Source of the DNA: Gnetum montanum
Lineage: Eukaryota; Streptophyta; Gnetopsida; Gnetales; Gnetaceae
Length of the DNA: 64,000 nucleotides
Reading direction: 5' to 3'
NCBI GenBank assembly: GCA_015680685.1
Contig: MNCI01025409.1
Location: forward strand, 529,967-593,966
In this document: in pieces, positions 46,543-56,500 of the stretch
Position numbering within the stretch: position 1 is the first letter of the stretch
Layout of the letters: each line of letters begins with the position of its first letter
Notes under the pieces: model-generated
The model's database searches: none
What the model saw: the letters and a program-made list of their open reading frames with translations, nothing else
What the model was told of the DNA's origin: nothing
Program-made: the position numbers and the translations under genes

Positions 46543-47345
46543 TGATGAGTGGCAAGGTACCCCTACACTCAACCATACGAATATGAGCGTGTACGCGCGA
46601 TCCGGTCGAACTCGGCAGACTAAATGTCTTAACGCCACAAGAAACACTTGGGGTTAATCATTCGTTGTCTTCCCAAGCTTGCTTGTATGTGTCACGGTGT
46701 ATGGTTAAGCAAGTCTGAGGTGTGTGATTTTTTTGGTATTNNNNNNNNNNNNNNNNNNNNNNNNNNNNNNNNNNNNNNNNNNNNNNNNNNNNNNNNNNNN
46801 NNNNNNNNNNNNNNNNNNNNNNNNNNNNNNNNNNNNNNNNNNNNNNNNNNNNNNNNNNNNNNNNNNNNNNNNNNNNNNNNNNNNNNNNNNNNNNNNNNNN
46901 NNNNNNNNNNNNNNNNNNNNNNNNNNNNNNNNNNNNNNNNNNNNNNNNNNNNNNNNNNNNNNNNNNNNNNNNNNNNNNNNNNNNNNNNNNNNNNNNNNNN
47001 NNNNNNNNNNNNNNNNNNNNNNNNNNNNNNNNNNNNNNNNNNNNNNNNNNNNNNNNNNNNNNNNNNNNNNNNNNNNNNNNNNNNNNNNNNNNNNNNNNNN
47101 NNNNNNNNNNNNNNNNNNNNNNNNNNNNNNNNNNNNNNNNNNNNNNNNNNNNNNNNNNNNNNNNNNNNNNNNNNNNNNNNNNNNNNNNNNNNNNNNNNNN
47201 NNNNNNNNNNNNNNNNNNNNNNNNNNNNNNNNNNNNNNNNNNNNNNNNNNNNNNNNNNNNNNNNNNNNAGGGAAAGACGCGATATCACATACGCGATATC
47301 GCATGGGATGCGATATCGCGGCACAGTGCATGTCGCGTCTCATCA
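46543..47345 (-). mobile_element. Solo LTR (family A) inside the caulimovirid
   Basis: The left end TGATGAGTGGCAAGG matches 23285. The right end ...GCGTCTCATCA carries GATATCGC palindromes. Perfect 5-bp flanks ctagt occur at 46538-46542 and 47346-47350. The middle (46741-47268) is Ns. The length given by the Ns fits one LTR of about 0.8 kb, but a larger element hidden in the gap cannot be excluded. Confidence 0.75.
46741..47268. other. Assembly gap (N block) inside the solo LTR
   Basis: 528 Ns. Long open frames crossing it are artefacts. Confidence 0.99.
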
Positions 47346-47780
47346 CTAGTGTTGTTGAAACATACTTTCATCTAGTTTTCCCTTGTTCATTTCCATTCAA
47401 CATGTCTTTAACAAGGCATCACATTCTGAACAATGATAATGATGATCGATCTCTTTGAGGATTTTATGTTGACAAGAGGGATCACCAGTAGAAGGTTGGA
47501 AAAGAGAAGCTCTTATGGATGATGGGATAGATTCATCACTAGATGAGTTAGGATCTAATTCTACGATCTTGGCTTTAGCCTTAGCTTTTTGTTTTACTTT
47601 TTCCATTTCTAATTGCAAAGCTTGGGTTTGTCTCATAGAAGCAGATAGTTGTTGTTGTAAGTCTATGAGGTTTTGTTTTAGGCTAGATACTTCTAGATTT
47701 GGCTCTTTTTGTACTTCTTGATTCATTTCTTTTATGACTAAAGTTATTTCTATAGTTTTTGCAGGGATATTGTCTGATAG
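47346..47780 (-). pseudogene. Caulimovirid 5' coding remnant, coiled coil
   Basis: The minus-strand stretch from about 47780 is open through ATG 47726 to a stop at 47397. It has a Gln/Leu-rich coiled coil (SSLKQNLIDLQQQL), a KQKAKAKAK basic run, a SSSDESIPSS acidic run, and CQHKILKEIDHHYHCSEC near the end, with Cys/His pairs that could bind zinc. It does not resemble a movement protein. The right border with the chromovirus is near 47780-47797. Confidence 0.5.
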
Positions 47781-47796
47781 CAGGGTGTTAATGCAT

Positions 47797-48760
47797 CGAT
47801 ATTGTTGATTTGGACCGAGAGTTCAAATCGATGTTTTAGTCGGCAGCTCAAACGAATGTAGGGATAAAAAGGGGCAAAGTCATTGTGCTAGCTACCTTGG
47901 TGGAGATCAAGGAGAACCAGACAGTCAAAGTTCCTGATTATATGGGTGATCTGCTAACAAAATTTATAGATGTGATGCCACTAGAGCTACCCAAGGTCTC
48001 ATCTCCTAGGAGGAAGGTAGACCATCAAATAGAGTTGGAACCAGGGGTGAGGCTGCCCGTAAGTGTTCCATATCGAATGTCCCCCATGGAGCTTGTTGAG
48101 TTGTGCAAGCAGTTGGATGAGCTATTGGAGGTTGACTACCTTCAACCTTCGAAGGCACCATATGGAGCATCGGTGCTCTTCCAAAAGAAGCAAGACGACA
48201 CACTACAGATGTGTGTGGATTATCAGGCATTGAACAAAATCACCATAAAAAACAAATACCCAATGCCAAATGTGGCAGACTTGTTCGATCGTTTGACAAG
48301 AGCTAGGTATTTTACCAAGCTCGATTTGAGGTCTAGGTATTGGCAGGTGTGCATCACTATTAGAGATAAAGCAAAAGCAATGTGTGTAACTCGTTATGGC
48401 TCTTTCAAGTTCTTGGTGATGCCACTTGGGCTTACCAATGCCCCTGTCACATTTTGTAATTTGATGAATGATGTTTTATATGATTTCCTAGATAGATCAG
48501 TAGTGGTCTATCTAGATGATATTGTGGTGTATAGCGAGAGTCTGGAGGCTCATGTTGAACACCTGAGACAGCTTTTCTCAAGGCTAAGAGAAAACCAATT
48601 ATATGTAAAGAAAGAAAAATGGAAATTCGGTGTCCAGGAAATCTTGTTCCTCAGTCACCAAATATTAAACAGGAAGATCTAGATGGAAGACTGGAAGGTG
48701 AAGGCAATTTTGGAGTGGCCCACTCCAAAGAAGGTGCCTAAGTGGTAGTCCTTTTTAGGA
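47797..48760 (+). pseudogene. Chromovirus reverse transcriptase
   Basis: The open block 47885-48682 (265 residues) contains VDHQIELEPGVRLPVSVPYR, MCVDYQALNKITIKNKYPMP, FTKLDLRSRYWQV (first catalytic Asp, near 48325), FLVMPLGLTNAPVTF (near 48415), and VVYLDDIVVYSESLEAH with the YLDD box intact (near 48510). Upstream, EFKSMF followed by a stop marks the linker from the protease, which is absent because of the caulimovirid junction. Typical Ty3/gypsy RT. Translation stops at 48680. Confidence 0.92.
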
Positions 48761-48859
48761 CTTGCAAACTATTACTGGCGGTTCATTGAGGGCTACGCAA
48801 GGAAGGTAGCCCCCTTGACCGATTTGTTGAAGAAAAGCCAAGCGTGGGTTTGGTCAGAG

Positions 48860-49300
48860 GCCTATGAGAAGGCCTTTTAGTGAATTAAGGAAGTTGTTAC
48901 ATCGGAACTGGTGCTGCGGTTGCTCGACTTTGAAGTTCCCTTTAAACTTCATATTAATGCATCCGATCGAACAATTGGTGGAGTCCTGGTGCAAGAGGGA
49001 CATCCAGTTGCATTTGAGAGTAGGAAGTTGAAGGATGTAGAGCAACAATAAACTGCTCATGAAAAGGAAATGAATGCAGTGTGCACTGCTTGAATGTCTG
49101 GAGGCATTACTTGTTGGGATCAAAGTTCACGGTGGTCATAGACAATGTGGCCAACACTTACTTCAAAACCCATAAAAAGCTCTCCTCAAAGTAGGCAAGA
49201 TGGTAGGAGTACCTTGTAGAGTTCAACTTTGATTGGGTTTATCAATTTGGGCAGGAGAACCAAGTAGCGGATGCGCTAAGTCAAAAGGAAGTCCAAGCTT
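48860..49300 (+). pseudogene. Chromovirus RNase H
   Basis: Near 48945 the motif reads INASDRTIGGVLVQEG. Family members normally have T-D-A-S-D, so the first catalytic Asp has become Asn. VAFESRKL follows. A frameshift near 49085 moves the rest to another frame (WRHYLLGSKFTVVIDN, then QENQVADALS near 49255). Broken and catalytically impaired. Confidence 0.8.
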
Positions 49301-49419
49301 ACATAGCGAAGTTGATGACAGTTCACTCAAACTTCATCAACAAAGTAAAGGAAGCTGCGGAAGTGGACAAGACCTACTGTCAAACTTCGACAATAGGTGC
49401 GTGAGGGCTTGGTAAGAAT

Positions 49420-49725
49420 ATATTTTTTGAAGCTGATCTTTTGTATGCTCGGGGTAGTAGACTGTATGTTCCCAAGGGTGGGGGACTACAGCGTGAACTC
49501 ATGAGGTTGAATCCTGCTATCAACAACAACATGCCGGAATGCATCAAACTTCTTCAATGGGGTTGAATCCTGCAGAGTTGGTCTTTGGGCATCAGCCCAT
49601 AACACCATTGGAGGTGGCGAGATCAAAGTCGCAAGGGAAATGCCTAGTGGTGTATCACTTTGCACACAATAAGTAGGACTTGTATGAGCAAGCTTAGGAT
49701 AGCTTAGCCAAAGCGCAGAGGCATA
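49420..49725 (+). pseudogene. Chromovirus integrase, core deleted
   Basis: Leading sequence LLYARGSRLYVPKGG (49437-49480) is the usual run-in to the integrase zinc finger. Within about 60 bases the text jumps to NPAELVFGHQPITPLE (near 49565), which normally lies after the DDE core. The zinc finger and nearly the whole catalytic core are therefore missing. Stops follow. Confidence 0.75.
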
Positions 49726-50200
49726 TGAAGAAGTATGCTGATCAGAATCGAAGGACGATCGAGTACAATGAAGAGGATAAGGTCTTATTGAAATTTACTC
49801 CCCAAATTTGGAAGAAGGTCACTAACAAACGGTATCACAAAGGCCTTCTCCAGAGGTACGATAGACCGTTTGAGGTTGTGAAGCGGGTAGGCAATGTGGC
49901 CTATTAATTGAAACTTTCGGAGCAAATGAAACTCCATCCGACGTTTCATGTAAGCTTTCTCAAACCCTTCTATGAGGATGCAGCGAGGCAACAAGTTAGG
50001 AGAGCATCTCCTAGCATTCGAAAGGAATTTCGAAAAATGGCTGAGAGAATTCTTAGCCATCAAATTGAAGGTGCTAGTTGGAAGAATCGGCAAATTGACT
50101 ACTTAGTCTAGTGGAAGGGCTGTAGTGAAGAGGACGCAACATGGGAATGTGACATTACCTTATGGCAGTTTGAGAAGTTGATCAAACTCTACTTGGAAGG
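49725..50200 (+). pseudogene. Chromovirus integrase C-terminus and chromodomain
   Basis: Open parts 49725-49904 and 49908-50108 carry KKYADQNRRTIEYNEEDKV, KLHPTFHVSFLKPF (the conserved segment before the chromodomain) and IDYLV-stop-WKGCSEEDATWE (near 50095-50145), which matches the chromodomain Y-L-V-K-W-K-G...W-E pattern with a stop replacing the Lys. It supports the chromovirus assignment. Confidence 0.85.
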
Positions 50201-50227
50201 ACTTTTGACGAGGATGTCAGACTCATC

Positions 50228-50242
50228 CAGTGGGGGTGGGTT
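50228..50242 (+). promoter_or_regulatory. Polypurine tract of the chromovirus
   Basis: 'cagtgggggtgggtt' lies directly before the 3' LTR. Confidence 0.75.
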
Positions 50243-50833
50243 TGTAACGACCTCTTGAGCTGCCGTAATCCTAGGCTCACATGTAGGCATGCGTGGGCTA
50301 CAATTGATCCACACTTGGGGTGTGAAAAGACATATGATACTGCTTAACGGAGCCAGGTGAGATGCATGTAAGGGGGCTACAGCGAGATTCATCCAGATGC
50401 AGTGCATGCACATCTGTTACCACTAGAGGAAGCCAAGTGCGATGCATGCAAGGGGGCTATAGCTGGGTTTGCCCAGATGTCGTGCATGCACATCTGCTAT
50501 CGCCGGTTGGGGCGAAGCAGATGGAACACAGAATTGACAATGGGTTACGCACATACTCCACGTTGGATATGCAAGCAACGGGTTCGTTGCTCTAGTCACG
50601 GGAGCGTACTGGCCAGGTTGGGTACGCCCGTGCCTATAAATACAAGAGATGTTGCTCACATTGGGGCAACCTCCTATACGTGTTGTAACATATTCCTTTA
50701 TGAGTAAAGGTTGGGAGTTTTCCTATAAATGTGTTCCTCCTGTGCTTGAGCATTGTTGTGAGTAGCTGGCTAAGTCGGGCACTTAATGCTATCACCTGGT
50801 GAAAATTTTTTTGCTACAATTCACCCAGTGACA
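50243..50833 (+). repeat. 3' LTR of the chromovirus
   Basis: 591 bp, collinear with 40930-41530. TATAAATAC at 50635-50643. Ends CACCCAGTGACA, followed by the attac target copy. The 5' partner has lost the terminal CA (TA). Confidence 0.88.
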
Positions 50834-51800
50834 ATTACTATAGTGCTTCTCCTCCAATCATATGGTACTTTCCCCTCTTTCTAGATTTTGTCAAATAAAT
50901 TTGTCAACCAAGTGATTCCTATATTTTTGTAAACTTTTATACCTCAATAAGAATATCATTTTGTCTCACTAATTTACCATTTTCCATAATCATAATGGCT
51001 TTGGTTTTCTTTACTTTAAATGCATATAGTTAGTAATTGTTACATTCAATTTAATGTCTTCAACTTCATCTCTACAATATTCTTTGTTAAGTAGCCCTTG
51101 AAAATAGATCCTTTATTGCTTCAAAATTTTCTTGTCTAAAAACAAATTCCTTTGATCATTTCACTTAATGTATCTAATATGGTCAACATCTTTGCATCTC
51201 TTGTTTCAAGTCTTGGCTACTCTATAAATTGATTTACCATCCTCTTTAGTTCCTAGCTTATCATAGAAGGAATCAAAAGCACTAAGTTAAGCTTGCTCAT
51301 TGTCATCTTTGCCATGTACTTCACTGACTTATACATTTTAAAGTCATCTTCTCTCCAACTTTATAACCACTCCTTCAAACACTTCTTATTTTAATTTTTT
51401 CATTATGTTTCTCCACTCCACCACCATTTTTCCTTTTTAAAACATGTTATTACTAATCTTTACAATACTTCTTATTTGACTCCAACTATCATTTATGTTT
51501 AAAAGTGTAAATCCCAAGGTTCTCTTGAAACCAAGTGTTTGACCTTTTTCTTGAAATAGGTATTAGCTATTGCAAGATCATAGGCTTGTCCAGACTTGAG
51601 TATAGACTACCCATCTCATTTTTTTCTCTTATGCAATGCCCTCCATGGACTTTCTTATAATTTATTCTTGTTGCTTCTGCATATCCATTGAAATCTCCTT
51701 TGAATACCTCCATAGTTTGGTATCTATCTATCAAATAACCCCATTCAACAAATCACAAAAGGTCCTCTTAACATTTTCACCAAACCAACTTAAGGTGCAA
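50834..51800 (-). pseudogene. RTE-type LINE, endonuclease and start of reverse transcriptase
   Basis: Minus strand from about 51800: GDFNGYAEATR and VHGGHCIRE (near 51700-51640) match the endonuclease G-D-(F/L)-N-G-H-V-G...V-H-G-G motif. NTWFQENLG follows near 51550. At the left end come YKNIGITWLTNLFDKI and EGKVPYDWRRSTI (50840-50930), the usual sequence just before the RT entry motif that continues at 40929. Many stops. This is the upstream half of the LINE split by the chromovirus. Confidence 0.8.
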
Positions 51801-53561
51801 TCCTAGTCAAACATTAAGGTAATCGCTTAGGCCACATAAAGAATGTATAATAGAACTTTTGAATTCTCAATATCTAAGCAAGATGTTTGATCTCTTTATT
51901 AATTTTGATTGATAATGTGAATTCATTTATGCTAAACTAACATATGCAATAAATTTATGCAATCTAAATAATCTAGATTCATTTTACCTATGCTTAACAT
52001 TTCTTCTTAATATTGTATAATACCTTACATTTCACCATCAAGTAAATAAAATCTTTTACATTATTGAATTTTGTTGTTAAATTTCCCACTTTTAAAGCTT
52101 CCATTAAAATTTTTAATTCTTTTAAACTTTCAATAATTTTCTTTCAATGCATTGATAAATCACAACAGCCAATGATAGCATCTCTCCTCCCAAGAGAATC
52201 TCAATTGAATTTGGAACTTCGTAAATGGGTAAGTTGAATGTGCAGTGATTGTGTGCATATACAATATCTTGATATGAAGATGAACGAAAAGAAAACTCCC
52301 TCATTTTAAACTTTATAATTTATACAATATGTACAATCGCATGCACCATAACTTCCAATAAAATATAATAAATACCTTATTAAATCATCTTTCTCGTTGC
52401 CTTGATCTCATTGAATTGAGTTGCAATGACTTGTTAATTGGTTTGACGATAAAAAATGTCCAGCCTTTTACTCCAAAGCACATGTTTGATGAATCCTGGA
52501 ACCGAATTTTTGTTAAATTTTCTACCTTGAACTCTTTCCTTCCTACAAGCTTAAGCCATAAAGTTTTTATTTACAGAAATATTGATAGTACAGCAATAGT
52601 ATGGTATTTTTTTAGGGTGATAAGAAGATCTAATTCCAGTTGCCTGTTATAACCAGGCTTTGAAAAATAACTGGGAGATTTTCTATTGAAGAAGCAATGT
52701 ATCAATAACACTCGTATTGCTTCTTTGGAGAAGAAGAGAGATCCACAAAGCCAAAGCATAATTCAATGTTCACACCTGGCTAGTGTAGTCGTCTTTGTGA
52801 ATGTCAATTATTTGCCAGGAAAGTCAAAAATTAAGTGTATAGCAAAGCACATACCTAGATAGAAGAAGCAGAAACATGAGACAAACAACCTCTCTATTCA
52901 ACCCAGAAAGAAGTCAACAAAAACTAATCCTATAATCAAACAGAAAATGCTCAGGAATATGCTATAGGGGAAAAACAAAATGTATGTATGTGCTTCGGTC
53001 ATCACTCAACACTATTAGGTTACTTGAACACAAAGCCGTCAATTACCTCACCTTCTGTATCAGCACCTAGATTTGAAGATATTTGGACATCTCTGTGATC
53101 ATCAGACATGCATCCTAGACACGTCGGTGCAGGGAATAATTCAGAAATAAGCCAACACTTAGTTTTTCAAATCAATTGTATATTCGGTCTGCCCTCTGTG
53201 TCTCCTGTGAAAGAAAGTCCATTTCTCATCTTATAAGAAATTGATCAGTTGCATCATTTCTTCTTGAATCAGTAATGTTCCAAGGCAGTTCAAGGTAAAG
53301 TTTACGCTAGTTTTTAATATGTATCTCATGATATTCGTTATGCATCATGGTTCGTCATAGAATAAGATAACTTCGGAATTTTGGCATTTGGCGAAAACAT
53401 CATTGACTATTACTTCAAAATAAAGTTACATGCTTTGTAGGTTGCAGCGTGATCGTAAGACATGGTGCTTCAATAACTTTGTGAAACTGCTATCGTGTTT
53501 CATAAATCTTATTTTACCTACAAAACTCTTCTGTCACAAAAACTATTCTGCCACTGGTAAC
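51801..53561. other. AT-rich intergenic DNA and probable 3' UTR of the MESD gene
   Basis: No supported gene. The last few hundred bases before 53562 probably contain the 3' UTR of the minus-strand MESD gene. The open frame at 52416-52652 and others here show no family resemblance or splice context. Confidence 0.45.
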
Positions 53562-56500
53562 TTAAAGCTCATCTTTGTTGCCGTTAGCTTTGTCAGTAGC
53601 ATCTCTTCGTAACTGTTCTATCACTTCTTCCAAAGGAGGATCTCCAGGTCTCCTGAAGGCATGTTCACCTAATTTGAATTCATAGGCTTCTGGTTGGCTC
53701 AAAACAAAATCTTTCAGCTGTAGCATTAGAGGACAGATATCAGCATACTCTTCATAAAAAAGTTTAAAGGAATTGTCACAATAGCAAATAATAAATTCTA
53801 ATTGCAAAGACATCTGCATCTCAAAACCACAAAATTCCCAATAATCTACAATAGCTTTATGCAGAAAGTTTTAACCTGCTGTTACTCTAAATCAGTGATT
53901 AAATAGTTGACAAACAAGTGTTGGCAAAAAAATGAATTGGAGAAAAACGAACGATCAGTTGAGTCACCGAAAAAAGTTACCAGACTGAAAAACCCTCAAA
54001 ATGCATCAAATTTCAAAACTTAAACAATTGCACGTACAATCAAACAATGATGAAACTACAATTATAGCCCCATTTCTATATCATAAACTCATAACACATA
54101 AAAAGTGTACATAAGCATTACTGAGTACATAAAATCGGTAAAGAAAAAAACATAGGCGCTACTACAAGGCATGCAGTCATCGAAAACAATGTATAGAAAA
54201 CATCAAATAGTTTCAACACTTGCAATTAGTTTCAATATTACATTGTCTTGCCATGCAAACTCATGCATTTGGCAACAGAAAATAGGGATGCAAGTTTTAT
54301 CAAGACCAAAATATCAATTGAAGTAAATATAAGGTCTACTTTGGAAAGCAAACGATTTCATTCACTTTTCTGATCACTGAAACTTTAATGTTAAAAGATG
54401 AAGAGATGTGCTTATATCCCTTTAATATGTAATGATTTATAAAGCATGCAATGCACAGTATCTTAATTTGAACTTGTTATCTTGAAAATGTTTCATAAGT
54501 CTGACGGCATGTATACAGAACTAGGATACCATGCCACCAAGCTGTACTTGAATTCTAAAGCATTTTAAGCATACGAATATACTACCGTCTATATTGGAGT
54601 TCAAAAGAACTTTTTTCTTTGAGAGATTTCAGTGACTATTAACACACTAGTAAATTGGACTGGACCTGGCTACCAGAGCATTTCTACCATACTTCATAGA
54701 CCCAGTATAATGCACAGGCAAAGCCAATACTCTGATGTTTACTAAAGATGCCAAAGAGAGGTGGTCCAAGTGATTAGCTAATTGTCTAACAAGGATTTGC
54801 AGAGAGAAGAGGTTGTCAGGTCAAGTCATACTTAAAGGCATTGTTATGCCCGTGTATGATTCTTTTAATGTGTCATGTTGGCTATATGTCTTTGGGTGTA
54901 CTTATAGCTGTGTTACACAGGTGCACATCTGGCAGAAAATTCTACATTTGGGATATCCTTGGGATGGGGATACAGGTGGGACGTCTGGTGTGTTTTGGGC
55001 ATCTAGAATGTACCCAAGGCACCAGCTACAACTATTCATTTTCTTTTAAAACACTTCCAAAATGGTTTTTTATTCAAATTGCAATGCAAATTTTCAAAAT
55101 ACCTCAATAATAACAAATCTATCCATAATCTCCAATAACCCGGAAGCCAAATATCTTAGACAGAACTATTCTCCCATGTATCCCCATTGTGTCCCCATAA
55201 CATTTCATTTTTTTTAAAAAAAAATTATTTATAAATGTGCAGTGAGACTTTTGTTTTTCTGGGCTGATTCGTGACTCGTTTCCTTAAGTTGGTTTAAAAA
55301 AAAATTGGAAGAACCTGAGTCAGGTAGGTCGAATTTTAGAATCAGGTAGGTCGAATTTTAGAATCAGTGACTAGTCGTCAAACTGGCAAGTAGTCCAGAT
55401 TAAAAATCATTACCTCTAAATGAAGCTCAAAATTTCAAAAGAATAACAACATTTCAAACTATTCAGTAAAGATATTTGGAATCTGTAAGGAACAAAATCA
55501 GCAAACAGGACACCAAAAGAAGGTGAGAAATATTACATTGGTTGATACTAAAAGGTTGGAAAGAAGATCATCATCATGCTACCCCTGTTCCAACAAAATG
55601 GGATTGGAAAAAGAGGATGCAGCTTATAAAATGGGATTCAACTACCTGAGGTCTCAAAGGTAGCAAAAAATTAAAAACCTGTAAATCCGGGATAGAATGG
55701 TTTGATACTCTATCCAAAGACTTCTTAGGTTACATCAGAAAACTTCCTTGGATTTTCCAATGACGTCTTGGACCCGTGCAGGGAGAATAAGAGATGTCCC
55801 AAGCAACATACATCTCAATGAAGTTGTCCAAGCATGTAGCATGTATTAATCAACCACAAACAAAATATAAAGGTTTGTACTCCATTCAAAGTATAAAATA
55901 TTTTAGAAAATGGTTAAGCGGAATAGAGTAGTCAATAAAGTTTTAGCTTCCATGCAAAACTACCAAAGGTGGAGAGAATGCAGGGGCATTATGGTAAAAC
56001 TCGAACAGGGTTTACAGGTACTCGTGAAAATTGAAGCATGATACATGTGAATCTTACGATGCCACCAGCAATGGGAAAACTCTGAACATGACAATTGTCG
56101 CTATACTCACTATGGCAGTATGACTTATAGCATGCATCATCATCTAGATGTAGGAACAATAAGATTGGTAGAGACTTCTGATATTGTCACATATGCTATT
56201 TCTGCATGAACTGTGTACGGAAAAACTTTGGCATTTCTCCTACTTTACTATATCTTTGTATTTTCATGCTTATCAGCCTCTATTCTGGAAACTGTATAAG
56301 AATATTGAAGTATGAGCATCCTTAAAGCTTCTTGAACTAGCGGATTTAAACTGAAGCCTACATGTTTATACTTGAAGATGGATAGACTATACAGCTTAAT
56401 ACAATGAGGGATTAGCATTTCCTAATAGAAAGAATGTGTCTCATGTACAAGGGTGTAGTTTGAACTTTTAAATCTCCAATCTGCATAACACATTAACACA

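Larger units (their letters stand above)
42571..47780 (-). mobile_element. Endogenous caulimovirid segment (inverted, partial)
   Basis: Minus-strand remnants run in viral order from about 47780 to 42571: coiled-coil region, capsid-like region, Cys-His motif, second coiled coil, aspartic protease, reverse transcriptase, RNase H. There is no integrase and no LTR of its own, unlike a retrotransposon. A protease-RT-RNase H cassette downstream of a capsid-like region fits Caulimoviridae. Gymnosperm genomes carry endogenous caulimovirids called gymnendoviruses, but assignment to that group is inference. No movement-protein motif or virus promoter region was recognised, so this is a partial copy. 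It replaced or displaced the gag-protease junction of the host chromovirus and is itself split by a solo LTR. Confidence 0.8.
40930..50833 (+). mobile_element. Chromovirus (Ty3/gypsy), interrupted by a caulimovirid
   Basis: LTRs 40930-41530 and 50243-50833 (about 0.6 kb), starting TGT(C/A)AC and ending TGA(T/C)A. Flanks gttac (40925-40929) and attac (50834-50838) form a target duplication within one LINE frame. Contents: an iMet-type primer site, gag, then (after the caulimovirid) RT, RNase H, a deleted integrase and a chromodomain-like end. The chromodomain and the gag wording place it among plant chromoviruses, perhaps Reina-like (inference). Stops, frameshifts and the integrase deletion make it defective. 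Confidence 0.88.

Noticed and set aside
46648-47458. Several open frames of more than 200 codons on both strands
   Set aside because: They are made almost entirely of the N block at 46741-47268.
52416-52652. 78-codon plus-strand frame between LINE and MESD
   Set aside because: No recognisable domain, no splice partners and AT-rich surroundings.
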